NCBI GenBank assembly: GCA_022414725.1
Contig: CM039462.1
Coordinates: 17,322,577 to 17,386,576, forward strand
Length of the DNA: 64,000 nucleotides
Origin: Microglena sp. YARC
Lineage: Eukaryota > Chlorophyta > Chlorophyceae > Chlamydomonadales > Chlamydomonadaceae
Reading direction: 5' to 3'
The notes beneath the pieces are model-generated. The model was not told the DNA's origin, did not search any database, and worked only from the letters and a program-made list of their open reading frames with translations. Shown here piece after piece: positions 15,001 to 23,720 of the stretch. Within the stretch, counting starts at the first letter, position 1. Each line of letters opens with the position of its first letter. The translations under genes and the position numbers were made by a program.

Positions 15001-15948
15001 ACCTGAAACTGACTAGCATTATGCCGGGCTGAAATTGAATAGTGCCATGCACACCTGAAATTAACTGCTGCCATGCACACCTGAAATTGACTAGCGCCAC
15101 GCATATCTGAAATTGACTAGTGTCATGCATGGCTCAAATTAACAAGCATGGTTATTATTTTCAGCTACGAGCAGCAGCTTCTAGGCAGATCCCCTGGCTC
15201 GCTACCCAGTCAAACTCCTAGTAACATAGTGCACCTGTAGGCTGGCAAATCATATTTTCAGTTATGTTGCAGTCTTGGGTCTTAGTCCAGTGGCTGGCCC
15301 AGGGAGATGCCTAGAATCTGCTGCTCGTAGCTGAAAATAACAAATATGTTCACGAGCACATGGGCATTATCATGATGAAGATGGGCTGTCCATAAAAGGA
15401 ATTCAATATGATTGCTCACCATGCTTTGGTGGTGGTTTGCCCCAAACAGGCAGGCCCCCTCAATCTCACGCCTCATAGTAAGGCGGAGTATTTATTTAGT
15501 AATTGCACACCATGCTCTTCATGCATACTTGAACAGGATATTGCATTTAGTTGATGCCCTTGTCTTTGTGTCAAAGGGTGTGTGCTTTTCCAGATGATCA
15601 TACACCATGCTTGAGGGCAGCTCTTGACGTTCTATCTGTTTCCACGGGTGTGTGATTTTCCAGATGATAGTATGTCATGCATGGGGGCAGCAATTGCCGT
15701 TGTGTCTGTGTCTAAGTGGATTAGGCTTGCCAGACGATTGTATGCCATGCATCGGGGCAGCACTTACAAAGATTATTGCAGTGAATGGAAACTGCAGTCT
15801 CGATGTCCACGGGGGGCAGGCTAGTAAGGAGAGCTCCAGAGGACAAAAAGAGCTGCCTCCAGAAAAGGTCCTCATCTATGGCAACTGATCCGCCCAGTCG
15901 CACTAGGAGTGGCTGAAGCTTCTCAAGGGTTGAAGCATTGGCCCCCAT
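1..15948 (-). CDS. DYM: Dymeclin-like protein, N-terminal part (gene runs off left edge)
   Basis: I see four exons on the minus strand: 15948-15768 (start codon to GTAAGT donor), 2590-2363 (TGCGCAG acceptor, GTGAGT donor), 1156-1087 (CTGCAG acceptor, GTGAGT donor) and 37-1 (CTCCTAG acceptor, cut by the window edge). Phases join cleanly as 1, 1 and 2. The product begins MGANAS, a likely N-myristoylation site, followed by DEDLFWRQL, NPRTDNF and ANAMYIV. As I recall it, human dymeclin has MGSNSS, a FWNQLL block, NNPRTGNL and NALFII in the same order. Dymeclin is a peripheral Golgi protein involved in membrane traffic. About 138 codons of a family usually near 650 are visible. A GTG upstream of the chosen ATG is in frame but gives a poorer match. 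Intron 1 is 13.2 kb and mostly satellite. Introns 2 and 3 are filled with minisatellites. The gene diverges from DNAAF11. Identity rests on remembered family sequence, strongest in the first two exons. Confidence 0.8.
60..535. repeat. G/A-rich minisatellite in DYM intron 3
   Basis: Degenerate tandem copies of units such as GGGAGAGGGGAAGGGT and GGGAGAGGATTAAGGGT fill most of DYM intron 3. On the gene's sense (minus) strand this is a long C/T-rich tract ending about 20 bases before the exon 4 acceptor at 38-39. Long open frames on both strands here come only from the stop-poor composition and are not genes. Confidence 0.9.
536..1086. other. Rest of DYM intron 3, no gene seen
   Basis: This part of the intron has a CA-rich patch (about 590-830) and a stretch with a short TGTAC/GTACT repeat near 985-1020. 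I find no exon with acceptable splice sites here, and nothing else I can name. Confidence 0.5.
1163..1770. repeat. GGTGGGTAGAAGGATTG minisatellite in DYM intron 2
   Basis: About 25 degenerate tandem copies of a 20-30 bp unit built from GATTGTGGGTGGTGGG and TAGAAGG. It begins seven bases outside DYM exon 3. Read on the sense strand of the gene, the array forms the pyrimidine tract of the exon 3 acceptor (CCACTGCAG). The G-triplet spacing could support G-quadruplexes on the plus strand. Confidence 0.9.
1836..2125. repeat. ~128 bp tandem repeat, two copies plus part of a third
   Basis: The string GGTGCTACGTGAGAACAC starts near 1839 and 1966 and a diverged version starts near 2097, each followed by the same flank (TTCAAATTACCCC, CAGGGCATCTGCT). 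The unit belongs to the dispersed GTGCTAC family also seen near 3790-3930 and 26130-26300. It lies within DYM intron 2. Confidence 0.85.
2140..2350. repeat. ~125 bp tandem duplication next to DYM exon 2 donor
   Basis: Two copies share CACCATCACCAAA, ACACTCACTTGCACC and a GTGCAG block. The copy nearest the exon runs into the DYM exon 2 donor at 2362, and the outer copy has a similar TTACTTACCC block near 2150. This may be a duplication of the donor side of exon 2, although it is more decayed than the acceptor-side copies. Confidence 0.6.
2591..3090 (-). repeat. Tandem copies of the DYM exon 2 acceptor region
   Basis: On the minus strand, units of about 75 bp carry a CCACCCTATCCCTG tract followed by an AG and a GTGCACAATCC-like block, the same order as at the true acceptor (2591-2592). 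Two larger copies also contain the first 40-45 bases of exon 2 (about 2962-2910 and 3080-3030). They encode degenerate versions of the exon peptide: QRIIMHAVSLL and QRMLRHDASLI against QRMILHAVSLL in the exon. None continues into a full exon, so I read them as duplicated exon edges and not as extra exons. Confidence 0.8.
3071..3215 (-). repeat. Dispersed repeat family A, copy 1 (reverse)
   Basis: This is the reverse complement of a roughly 150 bp element with a GGGCCC...GTCGGTTAA head, a GGGGTTCAGT block, an AAGCCC...CGGTTGGGCAAG block and a GGCCTACCCCTGG...TGTAACA tail. Other copies lie at about 25997-26125, 29733-29782, 30086-30185 (split, see below), 55121-55263, and as tail-only fragments at 19188-19215 and 23733-23760. 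Confidence 0.8.
3216..3519. other. Intronic stretch without recognisable content
   Basis: AT-richer sequence between two dispersed repeats inside DYM intron 1. I see no exon, RNA gene or tandem structure. Confidence 0.4.
3520..3703. repeat. Foldback-related dispersed repeat (variant family B2)
   Basis: It shares CAGCTTCTAGGCAGC at the left, the CCAAACCTGAAGCTAGCT core and GAAGCTGCCA/AAGAAAC at the right with the element at 50765-50946. The arms are imperfectly inverted. This is a diverged cousin of the foldback family listed below. Confidence 0.7.
3780..4250. repeat. GTGCTAC-type repeat followed by a second dispersed repeat
   Basis: From 3790 to 3935 there are several GTAGCACC/GGTGCTAC motifs in inverted pairs, as at 1836-2125 and 26130-26300. 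From 3945 to 4200 a block reading GCGACGCGGAAAATTGGCG, then GACAGGTGGCAACGGA, then a GGGGGCT/CCCCCAGA pair recurs in degenerate or reverse form at 24690-24880, 52010-52220 and 59040-59220. Confidence 0.6.
4251..4659. other. Isolated satellite monomers and unremarkable sequence
   Basis: Near 4258-4345 two or three diverged single units of the 26 bp satellite (for example CCATGCATGGCTGAAATTGA) precede the array. The rest, to 4659, shows no gene. An open frame at 4341-4535 has no coding features I can name. Confidence 0.5.
4660..15150. repeat. 26 bp satellite array with higher-order structure, ~400 monomers
   Basis: Uninterrupted tandem array of a 26 bp unit. Each monomer has a near-constant half TGAAATTGACTA and a variable half. 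The common variants are CTGCCATGCACACC, GTGCCATGCACACC, GTGCCTTGCACACC, GCGTTATGCATGGC and GCGTTATGGTTGGC. Variants are ordered into higher-order repeats. A rare variant containing CTGATATTGACTAGTGCC then CCCACC starts at 5761, 6151 and 6541, and again near 9762, 10152 and 10542, exactly 390 bp (15 monomers) apart. Further right, a block bearing CATTATGCCGGGCTGAAA recurs about every 831 bp (32 monomers; three copies from about 11.7 to 13.8 kb) and again near 14.6 kb. The whole array lies in DYM intron 1. Open frames inside it are periodic artefacts of a stop-poor repeat. Confidence 0.97.
15155..15340. mobile_element. Foldback MITE-like element, copy 1
   Basis: Left arm CAGCTACGAGCAGCAG then CTTCTAGGCAG, right arm its near-perfect inverse ending GCTCGTAGCTGAAAATAA. 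The span is about 186 bp with arms of roughly 45 bp. It begins directly where the satellite array ends. There is no coding capacity. Family copies are listed separately. Confidence 0.85.
15420..15500. repeat. Dispersed repeat family C, copy 1
   Basis: GGTGGTTTGCCCC, AAACAGGCAGG, CCCCCTCAATCTCACG and TAGTAAGGCGGAGT-TATTTATT blocks recur in the same order at about 43257-43365 and 60897-60985. Short, non-coding and of unknown class. Confidence 0.65.
15501..15767. other. Start of DYM intron 1, repeated CCATGC...GATGAT motif
   Basis: Three or four loose copies of a 60-65 bp unit (CCAGATGATnnTAnnnCATGC, then GGGGCAG, then GTTnTnTCTGTnTC) run from about 15590 into the exon 1 donor at 15767. The copy nearest the exon covers the donor sequence, so this may be another exon-edge duplication, but it is too degenerate to be sure. 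Confidence 0.45.
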
Positions 15949-16707
15949 GGCTGGGTAGGTCTGGCCCACGGGCTGAAAGAAATTGATGGAGAGGGTGAAA
16001 GTGGCTTGGCTTCGATCGCAAGGCGCGTCTTGTGGATGATCTAGATCCGAGAGGCCATGCTAGAACTTAGCAGGGGTTGTAAAATAATAGGATCAGGGCT
16101 GGATGGTGATCTGATGGATTCGATGAGCGCATGGCAGCAAAGGAAGGAATCGTAGACGGACCGTAATCTGTATAGCTACAGGCAAATGAGCAATGCTCGT
16201 GGGACAAATTCTAGCGGAGATGCAGAGGGCGCGGCTGGCACACGCTTGGATGCGACTCGGGAGGGCGGTGGAGGGAGGGAGGGGGAGTCTGAACGAAGAT
16301 GGGTTGATCTTGGGAGGAGATGGGCTGTACTGTACCTCGCAAGTTTGACTTTCCTTCAGATCGAGCTCTGTCAGACATGCCATGTGATGGGGGAGGAGGA
16401 GCTGTTGCGAAGTCGGTCCCCTGAGCCCAGATGTTGGCGTGGGCTTGGGCTTTAGTTTGGACCATTTCCAATAACCAGGGCTTATATTGTGACTAAAGCA
16501 ACAGCATGCACATGGAAGCGCGATTGCCCATGTCGCACGCGCACGCTAGAGCGGCACGGATTGATAGCTACAAACATAGACTACCTCCTTGCTATCTTAC
16601 GCATTCCCTTTATCCCCCCGAAGACTTTATACCTTCTCCCGAATCCTTTTCTGACTCTCGAACACTCATCACACGCTTCTCGGTGACTTCTCGCGAGCTC
16701 GAGCACG
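15949..16707. promoter_or_regulatory. Shared divergent promoter region of DYM and DNAAF11
   Basis: The start codons of DYM (minus) and DNAAF11 (plus) are 759 bp apart and point away from each other, so both 5' untranslated regions and any bidirectional promoter must lie here. A CCAAT appears near 16468. I see no clear TATA box. The inference of shared control rests only on the head-to-head arrangement. Confidence 0.5.
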
Positions 16708-19700
16708 ATGACGCGCATCTCAGAGGATATGCTGCGCAGGGTAAGACAGCAATCTATGGGGCGCGTATTTCGAAACCAATCCATGGGCCACTAACTGTCG
16801 ACATGTCAAGACAAACCTTGACCCCTCCTACCCACCCTCCCCTGCTCAGCGCGCGGAGCATAACGAGGGCATGGTATCTACTCTGGAGGAGGTGGCCCTG
16901 CACCAGCAAAACATTGAGAAAATTGAGCATCTGGGCAAACTTTGTCCCCACCTCAAGATCCTGTACTTTCAGAACAACCTGATTGGCAAGCTGGAGAACC
17001 TACACAAGCTGAAGGTACAGCAGGACATTCCCCATCTATTGGGGACATATTCCGATGGGGCAGCTCAACACTTACATGGCAATAGTGATCTGAGAGGGAG
17101 GGTGCATGCATGGCACTGCATGGATGCATGCATGGCCATTTCATGGGATGTGTTACATTTTGCACACATCCCATGTGTCTATTACATGCTACCCTTGCTA
17201 CCATTACATGCAATCATCCCATGTTATTGTTACCTGCATGTGCCCCATGCACCCCTTACATGCATGCACTCCGTTCTCGGCTGCTACATGGGCCCATCCC
17301 TTGCGACTGTTGCATGCGTGCATGTGTGCATCCCATGCTAACATGCATGCACACAAAAACAATAGATATTTCAGAGTGTCCACTACTCGTAAGTTAATAA
17401 GGTGTCACATAGGTCATAGATGCATGCAATGGTGTGCAATAATTCATAGATGCATGCAATGACGTGCAATAATTCATGTTTGGTGGGGGAAAGACGGGGC
17501 AAGGACGGGTTGTTATAGTTTGAACTACAAATGACATTGCATTATCCTGAAATTCTTCTTTTTGTCTCATGAAATTTAATGTCCATACTATACATCTTTA
17601 GCTATTAAGCCCCTGACATGCTCCAAAGGTAAGATACCTGCTTTTAATTATGAAATTGTGCAGAGGGGGAGCACATTAAGCTAGACAGTTCTTTAAAATG
17701 TCTAATCTGCATAGCATGCTCCCTGGTTTCCGTGGGTATCGCAGGGGGGGCTGGGAATCTCTCTGGGACGGCGAGCTACCCAGAGTTGGCTGATAAACCA
17801 TGTAACAATTCAAATTCAAATCAGGCTGACAAATCCCTCTTTGTCTACTGTCATCATCATCTTCAGGAGCTGGAATACTTGAACATGGCGGTGAATAACG
17901 TCGCGAAGATCCAGAACCTGCAGCGCTGTGAGTCCCTGGTTAAGCTCGACCTCACCATCAACTTCGTGCCCAAGTCTGGGCTCCTCTCCATCGCCAGTTT
18001 ACAGCACAACGTTCACCTAGAGGAGCTGTACCTCTTAGGCAACCCGTGCACTGACTGGGAGGGTTACAGGGAATACGTGATTGCCAAGCTACCTAACCTG
18101 AAGAAGTTGGACGGGACAGCTATCAAGCACTCAGAACGTATCGCAGCACTACAAGTTATTGATGATCTAGACGCAAAGCTGTGTGCTGAACTAAGGGCAG
18201 AGGGGATTGACCCGAAGGAGGCAGCTCGGGTGGAGGATGATGGAGAGTATGACATTGACGAAGAAATCGCGGAGACGGGAACCATGGGAGAGGATGGGGA
18301 GATGAGGAGACCTTGGAGTGCTGCAACACGAATCATAGAGCACAGGGAGACGGTGAGAGATTGTGGGAGAGGATGGGTATATGCCCTGGCCAACAGGCGC
18401 ATAGGCACTAGTAATTGAGCACAGGGACAGGATGGGGATTTTAGGAGACCTTGGAGTGCTGCAACACGTATCATAGAGCACAGGGAGACGGTAAGAGACT
18501 GTGGGAGAGGATGGAGAGATGCAATGGACTATGGGAGCATAGATAGGAGTCATAGAGTAAAGGGAGAGGGTGATTGACCATGAGGGAGGACGGAGAGATG
18601 AGGAGACGGTGAGAGACTGTGGTAGAGGATGAGGAGACGTCATGGCCTACAGATGCATAGCCATTACTCGTAGAGCACAGGTACAGGGTGATTGACCATA
18701 GGAGTATATGGGGAGATGAGGAGACCTTGGTGTGCAGCAACACGAATCATAGAGCACAGGGAGGCGGTGAGAGACTGTGGGAGGGGATGGGGGATGCCAT
18801 GGTCAATGGGTGCATATACAGGAGTCATAGAGCAAAGGGAGACTGTGGGAGAGGATTGGGAGATGCCATGGCCAACAGGCGCAGAGACCCTACTCATAGA
18901 GCACAGGGACAGGGTGATTGGCCATGGGAGAGTATGGGGAGGTGAGGAGACCTTGGTGTGCAGCAACACGAATCATAAAGCACCGGAAGACGGTGAGAGA
19001 CTGTGGGAGAGGATGGGGAGATGCCATGGCCAACAGGCGCATAGATACGAATCCTAGGACGCAGGGACAAGGTGGCAGTGAGAGAGTATGGGAGGTGTGA
19101 CCGGTGGCTTGGGGAGAGCTTCGCGTGCAGCAGCACAAACCCTAAGCAGGTTATTGTTTAAGAACAGGAACTAGTGTCTTTACTATTGGCCTACCCCTGG
19201 ACTGTAACAACATATATACGTGCCCCTTGAGCAGGAACGACAGAATCGAGAGAATGAGGAGCGCAAGAAAGCTGGCACCAAGACAGATCACATAATGGAT
19301 GGGCCTGCGCCACAGGCTCGACATGAAGATTTCCCCCCTCTGCCTGAGGACGGGGAGCGCATCATGCAGCGAAACGAGGGCAAGTGGGAATTCAGCATCG
19401 ACGAGAGTGAAGACGGTTTGAGCGTGGTGCTGGATGTGGCGGTGGGGAAATATATAGACACCTCCCTCGTAAAGGCAGACGTACAGCCCTCGTACGTGCG
19501 CCTACTCATCAAGGGGCGATTGCTGCAACTGGTTCTACCTTGTGAGGTGGGTGGGGCTCGGATGTAAATTCTCCTGGTAAATGTACTATTACTGCCAAAT
19601 GGGGTGAGCAATCAAATTGCTGGCTGGAGCTATGTAAACAAGTTCAAGTTCAGATGTAGATAGCTGTCAAAATCTACGTGATTGCATTCGGTCCTCAGGG

Positions 19701-20643
19701 GTGTGGTGTAGTTGTGTTTATACTTCCCATGTTCACTCCGCCTGCAGACGGTGAGCAGCCTAAAGGCTGGTAGGAACAATCAATCCGATCCAATCAGATG
19801 TAGATACAAACTTGAAAAACCATGTATGTATATACCGGTATAAGACATGTGCACGCTCTAATGGAAATTTCCCAAAAAACAACTGTAATTATGAGAAGAT
19901 AGCTCCGGGCCATGTGACTTTGGTTGAGGTGAAGATGGGTAGATTATTTGTGGTTGGGTTGGGGGTGCCTTTTCCACCTTCTGCATTGTCCTGATTACAG
20001 ATGTCAATGCTGTATTCTGACTTTTGTGTGTGCTGCTAAATATTTTGTCCACTTTCCTACTGTAGGTGAAACCTGACGCATCAAATGCACAACGGTCCAA
20101 TGTATCAGGAAACTTGCAGCTCACGATGCCCAAAGAAAACCCAAGAGACAAGAGCATAGATCTCAGCCATGTCAGGTAAGAGACAAAAATGATTAAATGA
20201 TGTGCCATGTATTTACAACTGCTTCAGATCAGAGGTATAAATGTGTCGACAGAACTCACACTGCTGTGGCAGTACACATAGGTTATGATATCATAAATGT
20301 AAACCAAACCAAACCTACACCCTGCACACAGCCTGCACCCTACACCCTACACACACCCTGCACCCTATAAACCAAACCAAGCCTACACCCTGCACACCTG
20401 CAACCCACTGACAGGCCAGCCCAGGGGAAAGAGAAGCCCAGCAGTACTACGAGCACAGTCTCTCCTGCAGTCACGAGAGAGGCGGCTGCAGCCAACGCTT
20501 CTGCACAGAAATCCACCACAACTAGCATTCACAACATCGTTAAGGGCTCGGGAAATGATTTCGTTATGAGGGAAGTCCGTAAGGCTGCTGTTCACGCCGT
20601 TGCAGAAGAGGAGGACGACGATGACTACATCCCACCGTTGTAA
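16708..20643 (+). CDS. DNAAF11: Dynein axonemal assembly factor 11 (LRRC6/tilB): LRR plus CS domain
   Basis: Six exons with GT-AG junctions and matching phases: 16708-16740, 16850-17014, 17867-18352, 19235-19546, 20066-20175 and 20415-20643, giving 444 aa. The N-terminus ([18 protein letters not shown]) matches the conserved family start. Leucine-rich repeats follow ([51 protein letters not shown]), then the LRR cap with [18 protein letters not shown] charged coiled-coil linker leads into a CS/p23-like domain ([29 protein letters not shown]). The tail ends DDDDYIPPL, as in animal LRRC6. The protein is a cytoplasmic factor for preassembly of axonemal dynein arms, so the organism makes motile cilia. 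The exon 3 donor at 18353 was chosen because it keeps [13 protein letters not shown], which lines up with the family's linker. Copies of that exon edge fill intron 3. Family assignment is very secure; the exon 3 end is less so. Confidence 0.95.
17041..17866. other. DNAAF11 intron 2 with TGCATG-rich tract and dispersed repeat
   Basis: From 17100 to 17460 the motif TGCATGCA and CCATGC/ACATGC words recur densely. From about 17725 to 17830 there is a copy of a dispersed repeat (CGTGGGTATCGCA, GAGCTACCCAGA, AACAATTCAAATTCAAAT) that is also found just after the gene at 20690-20800. No additional exon is apparent. Confidence 0.55.
18353..19135 (+). repeat. Minisatellite of duplicated exon 3 end plus splice donor in DNAAF11 intron 3
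   Basis: Degenerate copies of the exon 3 terminus (GAGACCTTGG..TGC..CAACACGAATCATAGAGCAC, read in pieces) together with the donor and first intron bases (GGTGAGAGACTGTGGGAG). Donor-like GT sites in this context start at 18353 (the one I use), 18490, 18609, 18767 and 18993. Two downstream copies keep the codons for [13 protein letters not shown], closer to the expected family sequence than the exon itself ([13 protein letters not shown]). Long open frames on both strands arise from this repeat. Confidence 0.85.
19188..19234 (+). repeat. Tail of dispersed family A next to the DNAAF11 exon 4 acceptor
   Basis: GGCCTACCCCTGGACTGTAACA, split here for length as GGCCTACCCC and TGGACTGTAACA, is the tail of dispersed family A. 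It ends about 20 bases before the acceptor (CTTGAGCAG) of exon 4. Confidence 0.6.
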
Positions 20644-20689
20644 TGCACTGATAGAACTGAATCCGCATAGATGGCTCCATGGTTGTCGT

Positions 20690-20800
20690 GGGTATCGCAT
20701 GGGGGGCTTAGCATTGGAAGACGCGAGCGGCCCAGATTTTGTTTTTTTTTGGGGGGGGGGGGGGGGGGCTGAAAAAACATGTTACAATTCAAATTCAAAT
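20690..20800. repeat. Dispersed repeat with 18-base poly-G, downstream of DNAAF11
   Basis: GTCGTGGGTATCGCATGGG, GACGCGAGCGGCCCAGA, then T9 and G18 (20751-20768), then ACAATTCAAATTCAAATTC. The order matches the intronic copy at 17725-17830, where the homopolymer is absent, so the poly-G is a later expansion or an assembly artefact. Confidence 0.65.
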
Positions 20801-21222
20801 TCAGCAACTCAACAGAGCCATCCGTATGGATTACATTCACATGCTCTTGTGAAAGAGAGTAGAGCATATGTTGGTAATTCTGCACCCATGCTGTATGTTG
20901 GAATTTGATTGATGCATGTTTTTCCTCGAACTTCTGGAGCCCCTCCTAAAAATAATTTTTTTACTGTTCACGGCAGCCTCACGGTACCTGTATTTCATTT
21001 TATTTTCTCCTCTTGTGGCCTGAAGATTTACACACCACGTGTTATATACTTATATGCGATAATGCGGGCGATCCCATCAGTCATGATTGGTAATCGTAAT
21101 GCTGAACAGAATCGCATGAGCAACTGGATATTATGAGGTGACCGTGTGACAAAATATTGTCTCGTCATGCTTGAACTTGGTTACCAGTATGTAGCTCCAG
21201 CCAGCAAGTTGGCTACTTGAAC

Positions 21223-22915
21223 TTACATTACATTACATTACATTACATTACATGTTAAAGTCTACTTGACACCGCGAGGGTGTATGAGACTCTGTGCTTT
21301 AAACAAAAAGAAAAAGCACCCACAAAGCAAAAAAACCCATTACATCAGGGGTGTGTCGAGGACAAACAAACCAAACTCCCAACCACCGTTTTGGTGGCGT
21401 AGGTATTAAACCCCTTAGAGCCGGACCCAGATCTCAACCACTTACAGTGGCGGAGGTAAGAAGCTAACAACTGAGAAGTCACAAGAAGAAAAAAAGGGAT
21501 GATAAATTACGGTGGCACTAAGCAGTCCAGGGCTTCCTGTCTTGCTCTTCTACAAGTAGAAAGATAGTCGGCTAGGTTGCTCCAAAAAGACTTAGTGCCA
21601 TTTCCATTCATAAAGGTTCTGAATGTGGAATCGCAGAATTCCACATTCCATACGGTTAAGTCGGTATCCTCCTGGACATGCCTATAAATATCTGTAAACA
21701 GCTTCTGGTAGCGGAGGCGAATATCATTATAAAAAGGGCACTCAAATATATGCATTTCATCCTCAGGTTTTTGGAACCCACACATTTGACAGTGTATCAT
21801 TGAGCGAGGGATGTGTGCTCTATCCACCACCCCTCATTCTTTCTGTGTTCAGCCAATGGGAACCCATTCTAAACTGTGCTATGGAACGAATCTGATCCTG
21901 CTTATGTAAGGCGGATGTAAAGGGAATCAAGCCATTCTCATCATTACTGTTGGCTGCGAACCAATTTTGGTATCGGAGGCGTTTAAAGCCAACCCTTCTC
22001 TCATCAGGGATGTCTCTAACTGCATTGGTGTCACTTGGGTACTTAAACCTCCATGACTCAAAAACTTCAGACATAATACCTTCGACATCGACAGCCTCCA
22101 AAATGTTGATGTTTTTACTGGATCCTAGCTTGTGGAGAGCACAACGCAAGTCATGAACCCAGCCAGTGTTGGAGTCAAAAGATTCCTCAAGAGCCATTCT
22201 AATGAGATCCTCAGGTTCTTTATGAATGGTCTTGTTCCAGAAGCGCAAAGCTTGTTTAAGCCAAGCAAAACACAACGGGGTTCTACCCAGCTCTTCCATG
22301 ATAATATTAGATGTAGTAGATTGGCAAACACCCAACATTTGTTTAAGTATACCTCTATGCCATTTCTCACAAGCATGGTCATTTGAGATAAGCGTGTTGT
22401 TCAGAATAGAAGGAGCCCACACCTCACAGCCAAAATTCAGGATAGGTTGTACAAGAGAATCAAACAGGTGGGTGAGAATATCAATATTGTATATCTCCAT
22501 AGTATGGCATCGCCTACGGAGCATGTGGTGTGCCTTTTGGGCCTTAGTGAGCATCCTAGAAAAAGCAGCTTTTGCACGATTGCTTGAGTCACCATCCACA
22601 AAGAGGGATCCCAAGTAGATAAAAGATAACTTTGTAGAAAGTTGTGCTCCATCATAGACAAATTTGTAATCAGGATCCATGCGGGCCTCATCACAGAATT
22701 GCTTGTTGAAAACGACAATCTCAGTTTTCTTTATATTCACAGCCATCTTAGTAGCCTCGCAGAAATCTCTCAGGCAGTCAAGCATCGCTTGCATATCTGC
22801 CGGGGATTCTGCCATTATAGCTAGGTCATCAGCATAAAGTAACAGTTGCAGAATCTTTCCCCTAAGCTCAGCCCCTACATTTGGGAGCTTGGATTGGAGG
22901 AACGATTCAGGAACT
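21223..22915 (-). mobile_element. 5'-truncated LINE (non-LTR retrotransposon) with TGTAA tail
   Basis: Minus-strand element. Its 5' end is cut inside the reverse transcriptase near 22915. Its 3' tail is a pentanucleotide array (TTACA repeated on the plus strand, 21223-21252; TGTAA on the element strand), as many LINEs end in short tandem repeats. AACTTGAACTT lies at the upper end and ACTTGAACTT at the lower end, which could be a target duplication, but both flanks are also copies of dispersed family D, so that is ambiguous. The clade cannot be set from this fragment. Confidence 0.85.
21507..22910 (-). pseudogene. LINE reverse transcriptase C-terminal half
   Basis: The frame opens near 22910 and contains LLLYADDLAIMAES, the YADD catalytic block of reverse transcriptase (motif C). 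After it come LINE thumb-like sequence (KAHHMLRRRCHTMEIYN, QPILNFGCEVWAP) and a C-terminal zinc knuckle CQMCGFQKPEDEMHIFEC (C-x2-C-x9-H-x3-C). The frame shifts once near 21825, where a run of G/C separates the 331-residue segment from the knuckle-bearing end. The endonuclease and the first RT motifs are missing. This is a dead-on-arrival copy, typical of target-primed insertion that stops early. Confidence 0.85.
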
Positions 22916-23720
22916 TGAACTTGTTTACGAAGCTTCAGCCCGCTTCAGCCATGAATTTTGGCTACTCGCCGTCTTCGGCAGTAAAAAAATAAATACGCGA
23001 ACAAATGTTTGCTTCTTCTTCCTCTGAACGATAAAAATCGAATCATTCCTACCGGTATACAAAAGAGTCGATCCAATCTCTTCATACATGCACGAATAAA
23101 CAGAGAATGATTCGCTCGGCCTTCCAATTCTGGATTGCTTGTCAGTTTTTTAATGTACAGCAGGTGTAGGGGAATCATTTTACTCAGACTGAGAAATCAG
23201 GTTCTGATACTTCATTCTCGAATTCAGTAAAGCTTCGCCAGTCCAAAGACCACATGGTGTTCATCTTTACAGGTTATAGAATCACGTAAGTGACACACTT
23301 GATCCTTTCAAAGAACAATGGTACGTTTCAATCTATCAGTTTCCACCTTCAGGCAGTGGGAGGAAGTTCTAAATCTATACATATTACGCACCACTATGCC
23401 TCGCCATACACGATCGCAAAAGTATCGATATTAGATAAGTAAGAGAATGTGGGAGAGAATATTCGCCCTACTGCAGGATTCTTGAATGTCCAAATGAACG
23501 TAAATCACAGATGCCAATTACTAAAGTCGAAACACCGCCTGTGTCAAGTGCCCAAATAGCTCATCAATGAAGCCAGGTTTCAAATATGTATAAGCTCAGT
23601 TCCTCTTTCGTACCCTCGCAATTTGCTGGGGACCAAATCTTGGGATAACGATTTTTAATGGCCCATCTGGGTACTTGGGTAGTCTCAAATTAAATGTATT
23701 TTTGAGGTTGGGCGAATTCC
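22916..23720. other. Dispersed family D copy and unclassified sequence
   Basis: From 22911 to 22985 lies a copy of family D: CTTGAACTTGTTTACGAAG, then TTTTGGCTACTCGCC and GTCTTCGGCAGTAA. The rest (22990-23720) has no recognisable gene or repeat. A tail fragment of family A follows at 23733-23760. Confidence 0.5.

Noticed and set aside
4660..15150. CRISPR-like array
   Set aside because: The 26 bp units are directly tandem with no unique spacers, and the genome is eukaryotic with introns. It is a satellite.
16953..17462. His/Cys/Met-rich ORFs in DNAAF11 intron 2
   Set aside because: Produced by TGCATG-rich intronic sequence on both strands.
17732..17866. Upstream extension of DNAAF11 exon 3 from an ATG at 17732
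   Set aside because: The stretch contains a dispersed repeat found elsewhere, and a good CTTCAG acceptor at 17866 joins exon 2 in phase with the family sequence.
18064..19138. Minus-strand Ser/His-rich ORFs opposite DNAAF11 intron 3
   Set aside because: Shadows of the exon-edge minisatellite; no independent support.
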